Source of the DNA: Vitis vinifera
Taxonomy: Eukaryota > Streptophyta > Magnoliopsida > Vitales > Vitaceae
DNA length: 64,000 bases
Direction of reading: 5' to 3'
Assembly (NCBI RefSeq): GCF_030704535.1
Contig: NC_081809.1
Span: forward strand, 575,501 to 639,500
The notes under the pieces were generated by a model, which was not told the origin of the DNA, did not search any database, and was given only the letters and a program-made list of their open reading frames with translations. Numbering within the stretch: position 1 is the first letter of the stretch; each line of letters begins with the position of its first letter. The position numbers were made by a program, and so were the translations under genes. Below, piece after piece: positions 25,901 through 35,870 of this stretch.

Positions 25901-28900
25901 TCCATCCGGTCCAGGAGCCTTGTCCCCATTTAGCTCCGAAAGGGCCAGATACACTTCTTCCAAAGAGAACATCTCCTCCAGCCTGACAGCCTCCTCTCTT
26001 CCAATACTATCAAACTCCAAGCTGCTCATACTCGGGTGCTAGCCACCAGGATCCGATAACAGATCCTGATAGGCCCTCACCACTCCCCTTTGAATATCTT
26101 GCTTGTCTGAAAGCCAAATACCTCTGACTTTAATCTTTTTCAAACAATTCCTTCTACTGTTAGAGTTCGCCATCTTATGAAAGAACCCCGTGTTCTTATC
26201 TCCTTCCTTCAACCATATTTGTCTTGATTTCTGCTTCCACGAGATTTCCTCCATAATCGCCCACTTTTTAAACTCCTCCTTGGCCTCCTTTCTAGCCTCT
26301 AACTCCTGCTCGTTTAACGTTCTCTGCCTCTCCTGATCATCCCAGAAAGAAACTCTGCCCAAAGCCATCCTCAAATTTACTCCCACTTTACCAAAGACTT
26401 CCTTATTCCAATTCTTCAGCTTAACTTTTAAAGCCTTTAGTTTTTCTGTGAGGACAAAGCTATATGAACCACTGCAATTAAAACCTTGCCACCAACCCCT
26501 CAGAAGCTCCTTAAATCCCTCATCCTTCAACCACATATTCTCAAAACGGAAAGGGATAGGACCTCTCCTAACACCACCCCCATCTAAGAGGATTGGGTAA
26601 TGGTCAGACACAGGCCTTGGTAGTGTGCACTGAGACACTCCACTAAAATGGTTTTCCCAATCCTCCGAAATCAGGAAGCGATCCAATCTCGACCAGGATT
26701 GGCCATTTAACCCCCCACTCCACGTATAAGGACCCCCCTGAAGAGGCATATCTCTTAAAGCCAACTCATCTAGCACCTCTGAAAACCTTCTCATAGGACC
26801 AGATAGTCTTCCAACTCTACTCCGTTCACTGGGAAATCTAATAACATTGAAGTCCCCACCGATGCACCAGGGATCAGACCACAAACCTCGAATAACACCT
26901 AACTCTTCCCCAAAAGGTTCTCTAAACCTTTTCATAGTAGGTCCGTAGACCCCTGTGAAGAACCACATAAACCCATCCTCGCAATTCTTAAATTGACACG
27001 AGATTGAGAAGATTCCCACTTCCAGGCCTACTAGCTCCAAAACTCTCTTATCCCAGAAAACCACCACCCCTCCAGCTGCCCCTCTTGCATCCACAGCTCC
27101 CCAACCTAAGAATCTTCCCACGCCAAGACTGTGAATAACCCCTTGGGACATTTCTTGGATTTTGGTCTCCTGCAAGCACACCAAATCCACCTTTTGTGAT
27201 CTGATTAGGGCCTTGATAACCTTCCTTTTACTTCTGTCATTGGCCCCTCTGACATTCCATGATAGAATCTTTAGCTTCATCTAACTGTCGAGATTCTAAC
27301 CCCTCCTTCTCTGACCACAGATTTCTTCTTTCTTGCCCCAGTATAATTGATAGACCACTCAAGTTTTTTCAATTCCCTATCAAACTTAGTGGTCCTTGAC
27401 GTGCCCTTCTTCAGATTTTGCTATCTTCTTCTCTTAGTCCTTAGGAGCAAATTCAGAACTTCGCCTTCAAACCCGTCCGTGGAGAAGCCCAAGAATTTGC
27501 TAAACCTCGCCAAGTAATTGTCGTCCCACCGGCACCCATCTAGATCCTGAAACATCCCCTCAAACTCCCCCCCCAGTCCTTCTCCAGCCACTTGCTTCTC
27601 ACCCTTAGAGACTAGCACTCCCTTGCTACCATCAGCCAAAATAATACTCAACGAAGTCTGCTCCTCTTCGATGCCCTCAGAAAACGAAACACCAGTGGTC
27701 CCCTCATTCATCGTCACCCGTTCAAAAGAAGAAGAAGAAGGAGAAGAGAGATCCCGACCCCCCAAAGGAATATGACAGAGATCGACATACCTGGAAGCCT
27801 CTTCGCATAGAGCTTCGTCAGTCAGGAACCCCCGATCCATCATCTGAGAGGAAACTCGCGCCATCGAGTCTCGCGGCAGCCCGACGAGGGGATCGACTTC
27901 TCCTCTTGCGTCTTGACTAGCACCCCTGGAGATGGGAATCGGCTGCAGAAACTGAGCCCTAGGGAGCGAGGAAGGGGTCTCGAAACCATCAAAGACCTCA
28001 TCTAACAAAGCCCCAGCTTGGACAGGCCCACAGGCCTCACCCGACATCCCCACACTAAAGGAGCAGGGATTGGGCCTTGGACCCCGGCCCAAATCGATCC
28101 TATAAAAGACTTGGGCTTCCCCACAGCTTAAAGCTGAAGGGCCAGAGCTCTTGCTTGGGCCTTCCTGCCCACTTCCGCAGTTGACCAAACTGATGGGAGA
28201 AGACTCCCTACCCCTTCCCACTAGGTCGGCTGGGCCACCAGCCCATCTCCTCTCAACAGTCCCATCTGCAGAGGCTTCAACAGAGGGAAGGAGAGTTTTT
28301 CCTCCATTACACGCCACGTCTCGTACCTCCACCTGCAACCCCAACTGCTCCACCCCCTTCCTTTGACTCCCACAGCAAGCCACCCGAAGAGGCCCATCAA
28401 CTTCTTCACCTGCCCTTAACCCGCTTTTCTCGGAGGAGCTTCCCGCCGGTACCACCTGTGAGAACCAAGGAGCAGATTCCCACCATAGATGAAGGGCAAA
28501 GCACCCTGTCCCCAAAGCTATATGAACTGAGCTAGGGACCTCCCAATCCACACGCTTCACCAAAATCCTCGCCCATTGCAGCTCAGACATGGATTTGGTT
28601 CCTTCATCCACTGCTATAAATCCTCCGCACCCATCTCCAATACTTTTAAACACCTCAAGACACTAGAAATGGAGTGGGAGCCCGACCACCCTAACCCATG
28701 TCTCTGCGGCAATGGGATTCTTTAAGGAACACCCCACCTCCGAATTCCATTTGTCCAGGATAAGCCAATTATCCTTAATGCTTCTTTTGCCTCTGGCCAA
28801 AACACGCTCAGCCTCTTGAGCCTGATCGAATTCGAACAACATAATACACCTGCCCAACGTGGCAATCGACAACTTCCCCTTAACCTCCCAAATCTGGCGG

Positions 28901-31900
28901 GTCCAATTCCTTACGAAATCCAACTCAGGTAGTGGAACTGAGATAGAACCCCACCTCCCTATTAGACAATGTTTCAGATGCTCTAGTCTACCACGCACCT
29001 CATTTTCCCCTACCTCTAACCACACTGACTCACCCGCCCTTCTCGGTGACGATTTAACAGCTTCTGCAAAAGACTTCATTTCCACCCCCTTTTCCTTCCA
29101 CTGAACCTTCAGGACTCCCTTCGGCTTCATCGAAAACTCTGGCACATTGGAAATCTTTAATCCTTCTGTCAGTGTCACTCCAAGACCTCTCAACCTCATA
29201 GCCAAAGAGTTCCATCCACTGGCCTAACCCTTTCCTTCAGGGAAGATAATGCTGTATCTTTTTGCTTCCATATCTCGGACAGAGCATAGGATGAACCTCC
29301 CTGCCTTGTTCAACCGACGCTCCATTCTAAACTTTCTGTTACCCTCCAACCATTCAATAGCCCATCTTTGATCATCCACCTCTCTACAACAGGTTTCAAC
29401 GCCTTCCAAAAGACAACGAAGACTAGCCTCCCCAAATCTAATCCAAGACTCAAAACCCCTACTTCTCTCCCATATGCATCCTTTCAAACTCCCACCTGAC
29501 TCCTCAATCTCAATCTCAAACCACTTAGACTCCACCACAAACCGACTTCTTCCTCCCCTTAGCACCATCTTCTAAAAATAAAATATTAACTATCATTTAC
29601 TCAAAATAAACCGTCAACTATCAACTGAATTTGATTGAGACCCATTTAATGAGCTTGCTACATATTTTAAATAAAATATAGAGATACCCTTAACTTGTGT
29701 GATTTCAATCCTTGTTTAGTCAATCCTCCATACCCAATTTGTGGTTCCAAAATCCACTCGGAGTACTTGATTGATAATTGTCTATGGTCTAGCTTTAGTT
29801 GAATAACAACTTTGGATTTTAACAAAAATAATGTAAAAATGGTTGTGGTGTGCAAGGGGATTCTGATCCATTCCCTTCTGATCATCACCATAAAATGCAA
29901 AAGATTGAATTACAACATGGGAAGATGTGACTGAGAGATGCAAGCACATGTAACTTATTTTATTTTATTTTTAAAGAAAGGTTGTGCATATTTGCTTGTG
30001 TTGAAAGAAAGTACAAATTTCTTATTTGGTCAAAGTTACTGTTTTTTTTTTGTCCTTTATTCTTTTTGTTTGACATAAAAATTTTCCATATATGTTTTTG
30101 GGCTGACCTCTTTAAAGCATTCAATTTTTACCTGTCATTAGTACAAAATATGAGGGAGATTGTACCCATGTCAGGGAGAAAAGAGTGGACCTTAGAATTG
30201 ATATATGGGGGAGGTTCTTATTCTTCTTCTTCTTCCTCCTCTTTCTCTTCGTTTTTATTTTTCTAAACTTAAAAGTCAAATCAGCCAATTTTCACCAGTA
30301 CTTTTAGATATATACGAGCCAGGTGGTGCCCAAGTCAGTGTTTGCTTTTACTGCCTCAGAGCTTTGGTTGTCTTCAACAGGTCATGCAGTGGAAACTATG
30401 TCCTCCCATGGATTTATACTATATTAGTGAATCATAGTCAACACATAGTATCTCAGGAACCAGTGACCCAGCTTCTTGATTCCTTGCACCAGGTAAAGTC
30501 TTGTTTTCTTCATTTCTCCTTCATGTATGTATTTTTATATATGAACTTGCTTTTGTTGTTAGTATTAGAAATTTTTAATTCTGTGAGTCCTTCCCCTTTG
30601 TGGTTTGTAGACTGTATGAAAAGATGATGGGGAAAATTTACTTAGTTTCTATGTATAAATTGATAATGTTCGACTGTTTTTGCGTAAATGAAGAGGCTTA
30701 TAGGGTATCAAAAAGGTGAAGGAGTGGCCTTTACTTGAAAATCATGACTATCTGCCAACAATTCTGAATACTATTGAATGTGAATCTATATCAGGGAACC
30801 AGTCAATTAGTGTAGTTACTTTATAGGCAATGCCATTCAAGTTTATCAATTTTAATATTACATGGTTACAATCTATAGTAGTACTATTGATGTAAATAGA
30901 ATCTGTATAGTGTATTATTCATTAGTCCATTTATCTGCATTGATGTTATATATTAATGTTTATATTAATAAAGAAATTAAATCATTTTCCGAATCAGGAA
31001 AATTCATGTTATTCTAAAGTTTGATTATTATTTTTTGGGCAAAAAGTGAAAAAAAGAAGCTGTGCATGGGTTTTATTTTTATTTTTATATGACAACTGAT
31101 ATATTATTGGGCTTGTTCAACGTCTAACCATACCTTGGTATTGACAGTAGGGTTGTTGGTTGGGTTAGGCTGAGATCAGCTGGAGATGCAAAACAGAGCC
31201 AAAGCTTTTCCCTAGAGTGTTCCCAGCCCTTAAGCTCCTGCCATAGTGGTCCTGTGATGTATGATTAGAACTTCAGTTGGGTTTTGGTTTGACTTGAAAT
31301 AACAGCTCACTGAAATAGTGAAATATATAATTTCTGTAATTCAATATAGGTTTCATCAAAATCTAGACTTCAACAGGAGAACCTTTCCTTACAGCTAGAC
31401 ATCTACTTAGAGATCAAAGTCTTGATTTTGGGAACTTGAAGTCCTAAAGTTGGGGTCTGTATTCATGATCCTGACCTCTGCTCCTTCTCAGTTTTGTGGG
31501 CTGGGAAATAAATATTTGACCATTTTAGTTCTTTCAACTCAAATGATATCCACAGCTGACCTTCTAGGGTCTTTGTGATATGCATAATATTTGTAGGTTC
31601 TCTAGTTTGCACATAGTTTTCATGCTCTGCTGTTCCTATTGGTTTGTTCCCCAAAATGTTGTTGCACTTTATTCATACTTTTCTAGGGTCATAATTCATA
31701 GTGTGGAGGACTTGAATGATGTTTTTTCCCCTCTCAGAGCACAAAATCTAGAGGGACGGCTGTTCAATCTTTATTACAGCTATCAGGTGGTTTGCAGCTT
31801 GTAATGGCACAGGTTAGTAACTTCACATCCTCACCTTAGTTCAGTATATGTTGTATGATTTTTTTTGGCATTTGACTTTATTTCTTTCTTTTAACAGATT

Positions 31901-32041
31901 GATAAGGCTTCCCAAAACATAAGTCAAATACAACATGGTCACCAGGTGGATGAAAGTGAAGATGAAGAAGAAGAAGTTGAGGATGTTCTTTATGGAGAAG
32001 AAGATGATGAATCCCAGATAAGCAGTGATAATGATGACTAA
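10950..32041 (+). CDS. UTP5: UTP5/WDR43-type WD40 nucleolar protein, 12 coding exons, 628 aa
   Basis: Coding exons: 10950-11039, 11455-11598, 11708-11823, 14261-14415, 14794-14882, 15031-15577, 21540-21710, 22878-23041, 23161-23240, 30381-30492, 31738-31812, 31898-32041. All have GT-AG borders and phases agree, giving 629 codons with the TAA. A non-coding exon and an intron (donor 10131, acceptor 10944-10945) precede the ATG. Residues about 10-330 form WD40 repeats (I-K-I-W-D-T, G-E-R-Y-I-A-V-W). Residues about 490-585 fit a Utp12 domain (D-A-Y-E-L-L-K-V-L...V-L-P-W-I-Y). The C-terminus is an acidic tail rich in D/E and S. Family knowledge: Utp5/WDR43 belongs to the t-UTP part of the small-subunit processome and links rDNA transcription to pre-18S processing in the nucleolus. 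The gene spans 21 kb because introns 4, 7 and 10 took in LINEs. Coding exons look intact. Confidence 0.93.
12001..12525 (-). mobile_element. 5'-truncated L1 LINE 3' fragment (intron 4)
   Basis: A poly-T at the left end (the poly-A tail of a minus-strand insert) is followed by about 0.5 kb whose minus-strand translation (12474-12193) is the C-terminal end of a LINE ORF2 (E-R-N-A-R-I-F, typical of plant L1 tails). Target-site duplication TGGAGCAATATT occurs at 11989-12000 and 12526-12537. Its 3' end differs from the other LINEs in the window, so it is from another L1 family. Confidence 0.85.
12655..13790 (+). mobile_element. 5'-truncated L1 LINE, last 1.1 kb (intron 4)
   Basis: Sense to the host gene. 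It encodes pieces of the ORF2 C-terminal third in several frames: V-G-D-G-R-R-V-K-F-W, F-N-D-W-E-V, then the zinc-binding zf-RVT region (F-F-A-W-E-A-S-W-G-K-V-L, C-F-L-C-C, H-I-L-I-H-C) and the tail F-W-V-V-W-K-E-R-N. It ends in TTACTTAT plus poly-A. The duplication TAGCAAGTATTATTAGGA flanks it (12637-12654 and 13791-13808). Frameshifts make it non-coding. It belongs to the same broad family as the two large LINEs here. Confidence 0.92.
16069..19738 (-). CDS. LINE ORF2: endonuclease, reverse transcriptase, zf-RVT; one frameshift and one stop near the C-terminus
   Basis: The main frame is open from 19738 to 16451 (1095 codons). Residues about 8-240 are an APE-type endonuclease (S-W-N-V-R-G, Q-E-T-K-I, G-G-D-F-N, S-D-H-F-P-I). 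Residues about 440-760 are the reverse transcriptase (K-A-P-G-P-D-G-F, L-R-Q-G-D-P-L-S-P, catalytic F-A-D-D near 694). A C-terminal cysteine/histidine region follows but is shifted by one frame near 16465, and a TAA near 16345 precedes the last piece (16314-16069). The real start is probably the Met at 19717, which overlaps the ORF1 stop. EN and RT cores look complete; the tail is broken, so activity is doubtful. Confidence 0.88.
19714..21195 (-). CDS. LINE ORF1 (5'-truncated, 493 codons open)
   Basis: Corresponds to the C-terminal two thirds of the plant L1 ORF1 protein. The first residues align with the end of the DUF4283-like nucleic-acid-binding domain (L-R-V-E-K-W-S...W-V-R-I-V-G-L-P). 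A long, low-complexity middle and a basic C-terminus (K-I-R-K-R-R-E-R) follow. The ATG at 21195 is simply the first Met after the truncation point. The stop TGA (19716-19714) overlaps the ORF2 start ATG (19717-19715) as ATGA. Confidence 0.8.
   Translation of the reverse strand: MSVGGTFLRVEKWSPETGCVMEGEARSEAWVRIVGLPVSLWDWDILRRVGEECGGFLAVDTQTEKLEELQWARILVKVNGDELPNAVEIWVDERCYVLTLWWEVRPLLRIFPTEKSGKRAVVDVDIGGEADTRAGKRVVEEGNDTRLEVMIQSADGMQSQTYGSGRPMGSIRSHDGVLGRTRGGRPLLGGSPKKGPVEVPLPSLEVDLAFGSFGPCLNGLCTRKDSGQTKDNGLNEEPGLVRVQPHSVPVGKAQVGEATSSKRLDPNCLGWPKSESSIFWEKDGLRKQFEIEIQVVEKSKTDLALIEEASRYGNAFNLKGALVSGFSSPFSFFHGRTPEREYYDYSGTVCETVQGETPLCMLNASGFTEGKTVTQWELVEANNGCSEVSRAELRPDQSKPQEGRDWEEASWEESDLARFSNFLGFSTEGLEKDIMDFLVKIRKRRERIHSKSLLEKSKFERELRRLECSINYEGGKRQIGGRQGRGCQILEVL
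23634..27280 (-). pseudogene. LINE ORF2 (EN-RT-zf-RVT), two stops and a frameshift
   Basis: Endonuclease is in 27280-26039 (M-K-L-K-I-L-S-W-N-V-R-G, G-G-D-F-N, S-D-H-Y-P-I). An in-frame TAG at 26041-26039 separates it from the RT (26029 to about 24600; K-A-P-G-P-D-G-F, L-R-Q-G-D-P-I-S-P, F-A-D-D near 25205). A frameshift near 24560-24640 leads into 24542-24069 (V-G-D-G-R-R-V-K-F-W, F-F-A-W-E-A-S). A TAG at 24071-24069 then precedes the zinc-binding tail and the last piece (23945-23634). It is non-functional as it stands. Confidence 0.9.
27277..29568 (-). pseudogene. LINE ORF1 with three in-frame TAG codons
   Basis: One reading frame of about 763 codons runs from the ATG at 29568 to TGA at 27279-27277, interrupted only by TAG at 29226-29224, 28665-28663 and 27423-27421. 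The N-terminal part holds a DUF4283-like domain (R-C-I-M-L-F-E-F, W-V-R-V-V-G-L-P). The middle is serine/glycine-rich, and the C-terminus is basic. The terminal TGA overlaps the ORF2 ATG (27280-27278) as ATGA, the same arrangement as in the intron 7 LINE. The protein would bind element RNA. Confidence 0.85.
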
Positions 32042-34749
32042 CTGTATCTTACTGCAGAAGGTATTAATTCTTTGTCAAGTCAATATCCCTTTGCCTTTTT
32101 TATTACTAGGCATGGGCTTTTGAGTCATTAGTACTTGAAAAATACTTGATGGAGATTATCTGAAGCTGTACAATATTGTAAGGCCCTGTGTAGACAGGGG
32201 GAATGAGAGGATAGGAATGCTAGTTGGAATTGGGAATCAAGGAATTGGAATGGGTGACTGCTGTTCCATTACTTCCATACTTGGATGCAGACGGAGTCAG
32301 GTGGAATCAGAATCATTAATGGAAATTGCTGAAATGTATGGAGCTTGGCAGAATTTTTGTCAGATATGCAGTTACCTGCCAAGTCATTAAAAAAACATGG
32401 CACCCGACTACCTTTTCTGACAGTTTAAGATTTAGCAAGCTGTAGAATTCTTTTGGCTTTAGAGTTTTTTCTGTTGTAAAAAGAAATATTCATGCATTTG
32501 AGGTACATTCAGATTTTGAATTAGTTTGAGTTAAAGAATAGAAGTTTTCTTCTTTTATTACTTTCCTTGAGATCTCTCCTATGTTGCTTCTGCTTTACAT
32601 CACTTCTTTATTAAACAGGCTTCAAGATGAGGCTTGAGCTTGGTCTGGATTCAAGGTAATGAGGCTATTACCAAGCTGGGCCAACATGAATGATGAGTAG
32701 CTCAGTTCATTTGCAACCCTATTTGTGAGGGACTTCAATAATGTGGTCATTGTCTTATCTTTATTTATATCATTTCATTAGTTATCATAACCATCTGGTG
32801 GTCGACAACTTTGTTCTCTGCTATGCTTTGTGCTCCATAATTTGAAGGAATGACCAACCTCAATTAACAAAAGCCTGAAAGCAGAATTTTGATGTAGTTC
32901 ATTTTATCCACCATCAATGAAGATAGTGAAAGTATTTTAATTTTCATAAATAATAGAGAATGTGCATTAGTGAGAATATTTTATTTGATGTTGGTAGGTG
33001 ACAACGAGGCATGGAAGGCTCATCTTTCATATGTCCATTCATTGGGTTTATTGTTAGTGTAGTGACTGAGCATGACCCTTGATGGTAGTTTACACAACAC
33101 AACTCTTTTATACTTGAAAACATCAATCATAAGATAAAGGCCTCTTATTTGGTAGGCATGAATACATGGTGGTGGAAAGGAATCATATTCAGCTCCAGAT
33201 TTGTGCAGTAGTTAGAGCCAAGTTTCTTACGGTTTAATGTAAGCTAGGCCTGTCTGATATTAAAAATAAAATATAAGAATAATGGCATTCAGCCATTGTG
33301 TGTAGTTTGAAGGGCATGCTTATGTTTGATATAAACTTGGATATTAATTCTCATAGTTCATTTTCTATTTTGCTTCTTGCTTCTCTCTTCCGATTTCGTT
33401 TGGGCAAATCTTAACAAATCTAATCACTGGAAAGAAACACTTGAAGACTTCTTTCTTCTGTTGCATGTTTTTCAGAAAATTGAGCTGTTAGGATTGATGT
33501 TCCCTTTTTGCTGGTTGCACTTGGAGGTGGAGCCTGATGAAATGAACCTCTGTATGTAGGGCAAAAACAACATCTACCTGCTTCTTCTAGGAGAAATATT
33601 GAACTTTCTTCTTTCTCAAATATGCTTCAATTTATGTTGTGAAGCTAAAAATTCAAGCATGATCCTTTTTTGCTGTTAGGTTCCATTGTCACAAAGCGGC
33701 TGGGTTCAAATAATAAAAAAGCATCAGTTCTTATGATTCAGGCTGTTACTGAGATGCTGCCAAACTGGATTTTGGTTTGCTCTAGTTATAAGCACCAGGG
33801 TCTAGATGATCTATGGTGGTCAGCTTATAGGGATGGGTTTGGCATCAAGTACAGGAGATGGCTGAGCTTTAGACCTCTAATAATTCCCATGGTCGTAATT
33901 AACTACAACCTTAAAAAGAAATGTACTATAGTTTCAGGGATCTGTTGTAGTTGTCAATCTTGATTGTGACTATACAAAATAGCTTGAAATTCTTTTGGGG
34001 TTTGAATCCCCTTTAACCACTTTCTTTGGTGATCCTTAATTTTACTTCTTTGCATGACTTCAAATATAGTGCAGGTTGGACAATTAGAGAACTAATCATG
34101 GTAAAATTATGCTATTATGATGCTTCTTTTAACATTCTAGGACATTGTATCGTTTAACCAAGCAGGAAATTCTGATCCATTGTTTGTCATCATGCATATA
34201 TATCACACAGCTTGTAGAGTTGAACATCCTGTTATCTTTTGAATTTTAGATGATAGATTATGAATGTCATTGCAGATCTAATCAGCTGAGAAGAAAAAGA
34301 AAAGAAAATTTGTACTATCAATGGACTATGGAAAAAGGCAGTTCACATAACTTTATGACAAGCAAAAATTGTTGATCTTTGTTTCGTCTTTCAAGGGCAG
34401 ATGCTTTTATGAGATAATCTAAACTAAAGAGAAGGATGGATGTCTTTTTGAAAAATGGAAGGATGTGGATTAGGCTTGTAGAATATATGCTTTACAGGAT
34501 TCTTACATAAGAAATGAATACCCGGCAGTATGTATTGGCCCTATCAGAAGTGGAATGCAGGATCGATTCTTCCTCCACTTACAAGCTCAGAATCTCATTC
34601 CTCTCGCAATATCTTCACGTGCTTATTAGGAAACATCACGGCCACAAATTACTTTTATTTCATTAATTATTCTCCAATGACTTTCTAGCTAAGACTCTCT
34701 TGGAGGCAAAAGAAAGAGCTCCGTTTTCAAACTGACTTCTCTACCCTGT
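32042..34749. other. 3' flank of the UTP5 gene and spacer before HIPP
   Basis: The first part is probably UTP5 3' UTR. A donor-like AAG|GTATTA near 32060 and an acceptor-like AACAG near 32618 could frame a 3' UTR intron. Plus-strand ORFs at 33377-33559 and 33670-33963 have no recognisable domain and no clear splice partners; transcribed non-coding sequence is possible but unsupported. Confidence 0.4.
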
Positions 34750-35870
34750 CTAGACTATTCTACACGCATTTGGATTTTCATCGCTAAACATTGAAGTGAT
34801 GTTTCCATTGCTGTTATTCACGTTGCGATAATCCTCACTATAGCGGTCCATCCTACTGTAATGTGCGTGCCGTGGTGGCGACCGGATGTACTCGTATTCA
34901 GTGATGTAAGGTGGTGGCTTGTATGTGTTGTACCTATGAGTCACATAGACAGGTGGGGGTGGCTCATGATGGAGTCCTTGGACATTGGTGTACATTGTCG
35001 GGGGTGGCTCGTGATGGACTCCTTGGACATTGGTGTAGACGGTTGGGGGTGGCTCTTGTTGCAATCCTTGGACATTGGAGTAGTTGTTCCAGTGCCCTCC
35101 ATACCGGTGACCATACCCATATCTGTAGCCATACTCAGGTGGGTGGTGGTATATTACGTGAACCTCTTCCACATCTTTAGGTCGTGCTGGGTTACCTGCA
35201 TTAACATCTGCAGCTGCAGGTGCTGGTGTTGCCTCTGGCGGAGGATTTTCAGGTGGTGGTGGGTCTTTTGGTGGCTCCGCTGGTGGGGCAGCCTCGGCTT
35301 GTGGAGCTTCTGCAGGGGGAGGGTTTGCAGCTTCTGCTGGGGGTGGGCCGCCGCCTTCAGGTGCTTGTTCCGGTGGCTTTGTGGCTGGGTCTGTCGGTTC
35401 TGTATGACTACAGATGGTGGCAATCTTTCTCGTCTTCTTAATGGCTTTCATTATTTTTTCAGGATCCGCCCACCCAATTATTGTCAATTTTTGTTGGGGG
35501 AAGTCAATATAGAGATCATATATACCTGTTGGAGAACTCAAAAATTAGGTCACCTACACCAAAACATAGGAGTAAAGGGACAAAATAGAAAGACCACTAT
35601 TGAGGTACCCATTAGCAATAAATCACTCACCATTGATGCCGTATAGGGCTTTCTTGATCTTCTGTACGCACCCATTACAGTCCATCCGGACCTGTATCTC
35701 AGTGACCCGAGGCTTCTGCATTTTTTTTAACAAGAAAACTGACAGGTTAGGAAAATGTCTTGCAAGATATCTGCAAAGAAGAACGCTAGAACTACGATGT
35801 AGGCACTAGTTGTTCTGTATCAATATGTTCCTACTGTGGATTTGGCACATACCTCCAGTTCTGGGATCAT
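34750..35870 (-). CDS. Heavy-metal-associated isoprenylated plant protein (HIPP), 3 exons, 292 aa
   Basis: Exons on the minus strand are 35870-35853, 35715-35631 and 35525-34750, with GT-AG borders and consistent phases. The first encodes only M-I-P-E-L-E, and the second continues K-P-R-V-T-E-I-Q-V. The N-terminal HMA fold (about residues 7-75) carries the metal-binding motif M-D-C-N-G-C and ends near I-G-W-A-D-P-E-K. A long Pro/Ala/Glu-rich linker follows (about 85-155), then Tyr/His/Gly-rich sequence, a 14-residue tandem repeat and a C-terminal C-R-I-V, which fits a CaaX prenylation signal. HIPPs are plant-specific and are linked to metal handling, stress and pathogen susceptibility, often at membranes or in the nucleus. 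The start is chosen because exon 1 restores the normal HIPP N-terminus. Confidence 0.92.
34950..35077 (-). repeat. 42-bp coding tandem repeat, three units, in the HIPP C-terminal region
   Basis: Three successive 14-residue units of the form (T/S)-N-V-Q-G-(L/V)-(H/Q)-(H/Q)-E-P-P-P-x-(V/M)-Y. The DNA units also match closely (GGGGGTGGCTC...CCTTGGACATTGG), so the expansion is recent. It lies between the proline-rich linker and the C-terminal CaaX box. Confidence 0.9.

Larger units (their letters stand above)
23500..29573 (-). mobile_element. Near full-length L1 LINE (6.1 kb) in intron 10, antisense, decayed
   Basis: Flanked by the perfect 14-bp duplication AAAAATAAAATATT (23486-23499 and 29574-29587). 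The T-run after 23499 is its poly-A tail. Its 5' end lies only five bases before the ORF1 ATG (29568), so almost no 5' UTR is present. Order from the right is ORF1, ORF2 (endonuclease, RT, zf-RVT), 3' UTR. ORF1 has three in-frame TAG codons. ORF2 has two in-frame TAG codons and at least one frameshift. It is related to the intron 7 element (about two thirds identity by eye in RT) and is older. Confidence 0.94.

Noticed and set aside
34861-35646. Plus-strand ORF of 261 codons rich in Trp/Cys
   Set aside because: It is the exact antisense of HIPP exons 2-3; the Trp and Cys content comes from Pro/Ala-rich codons read backwards.
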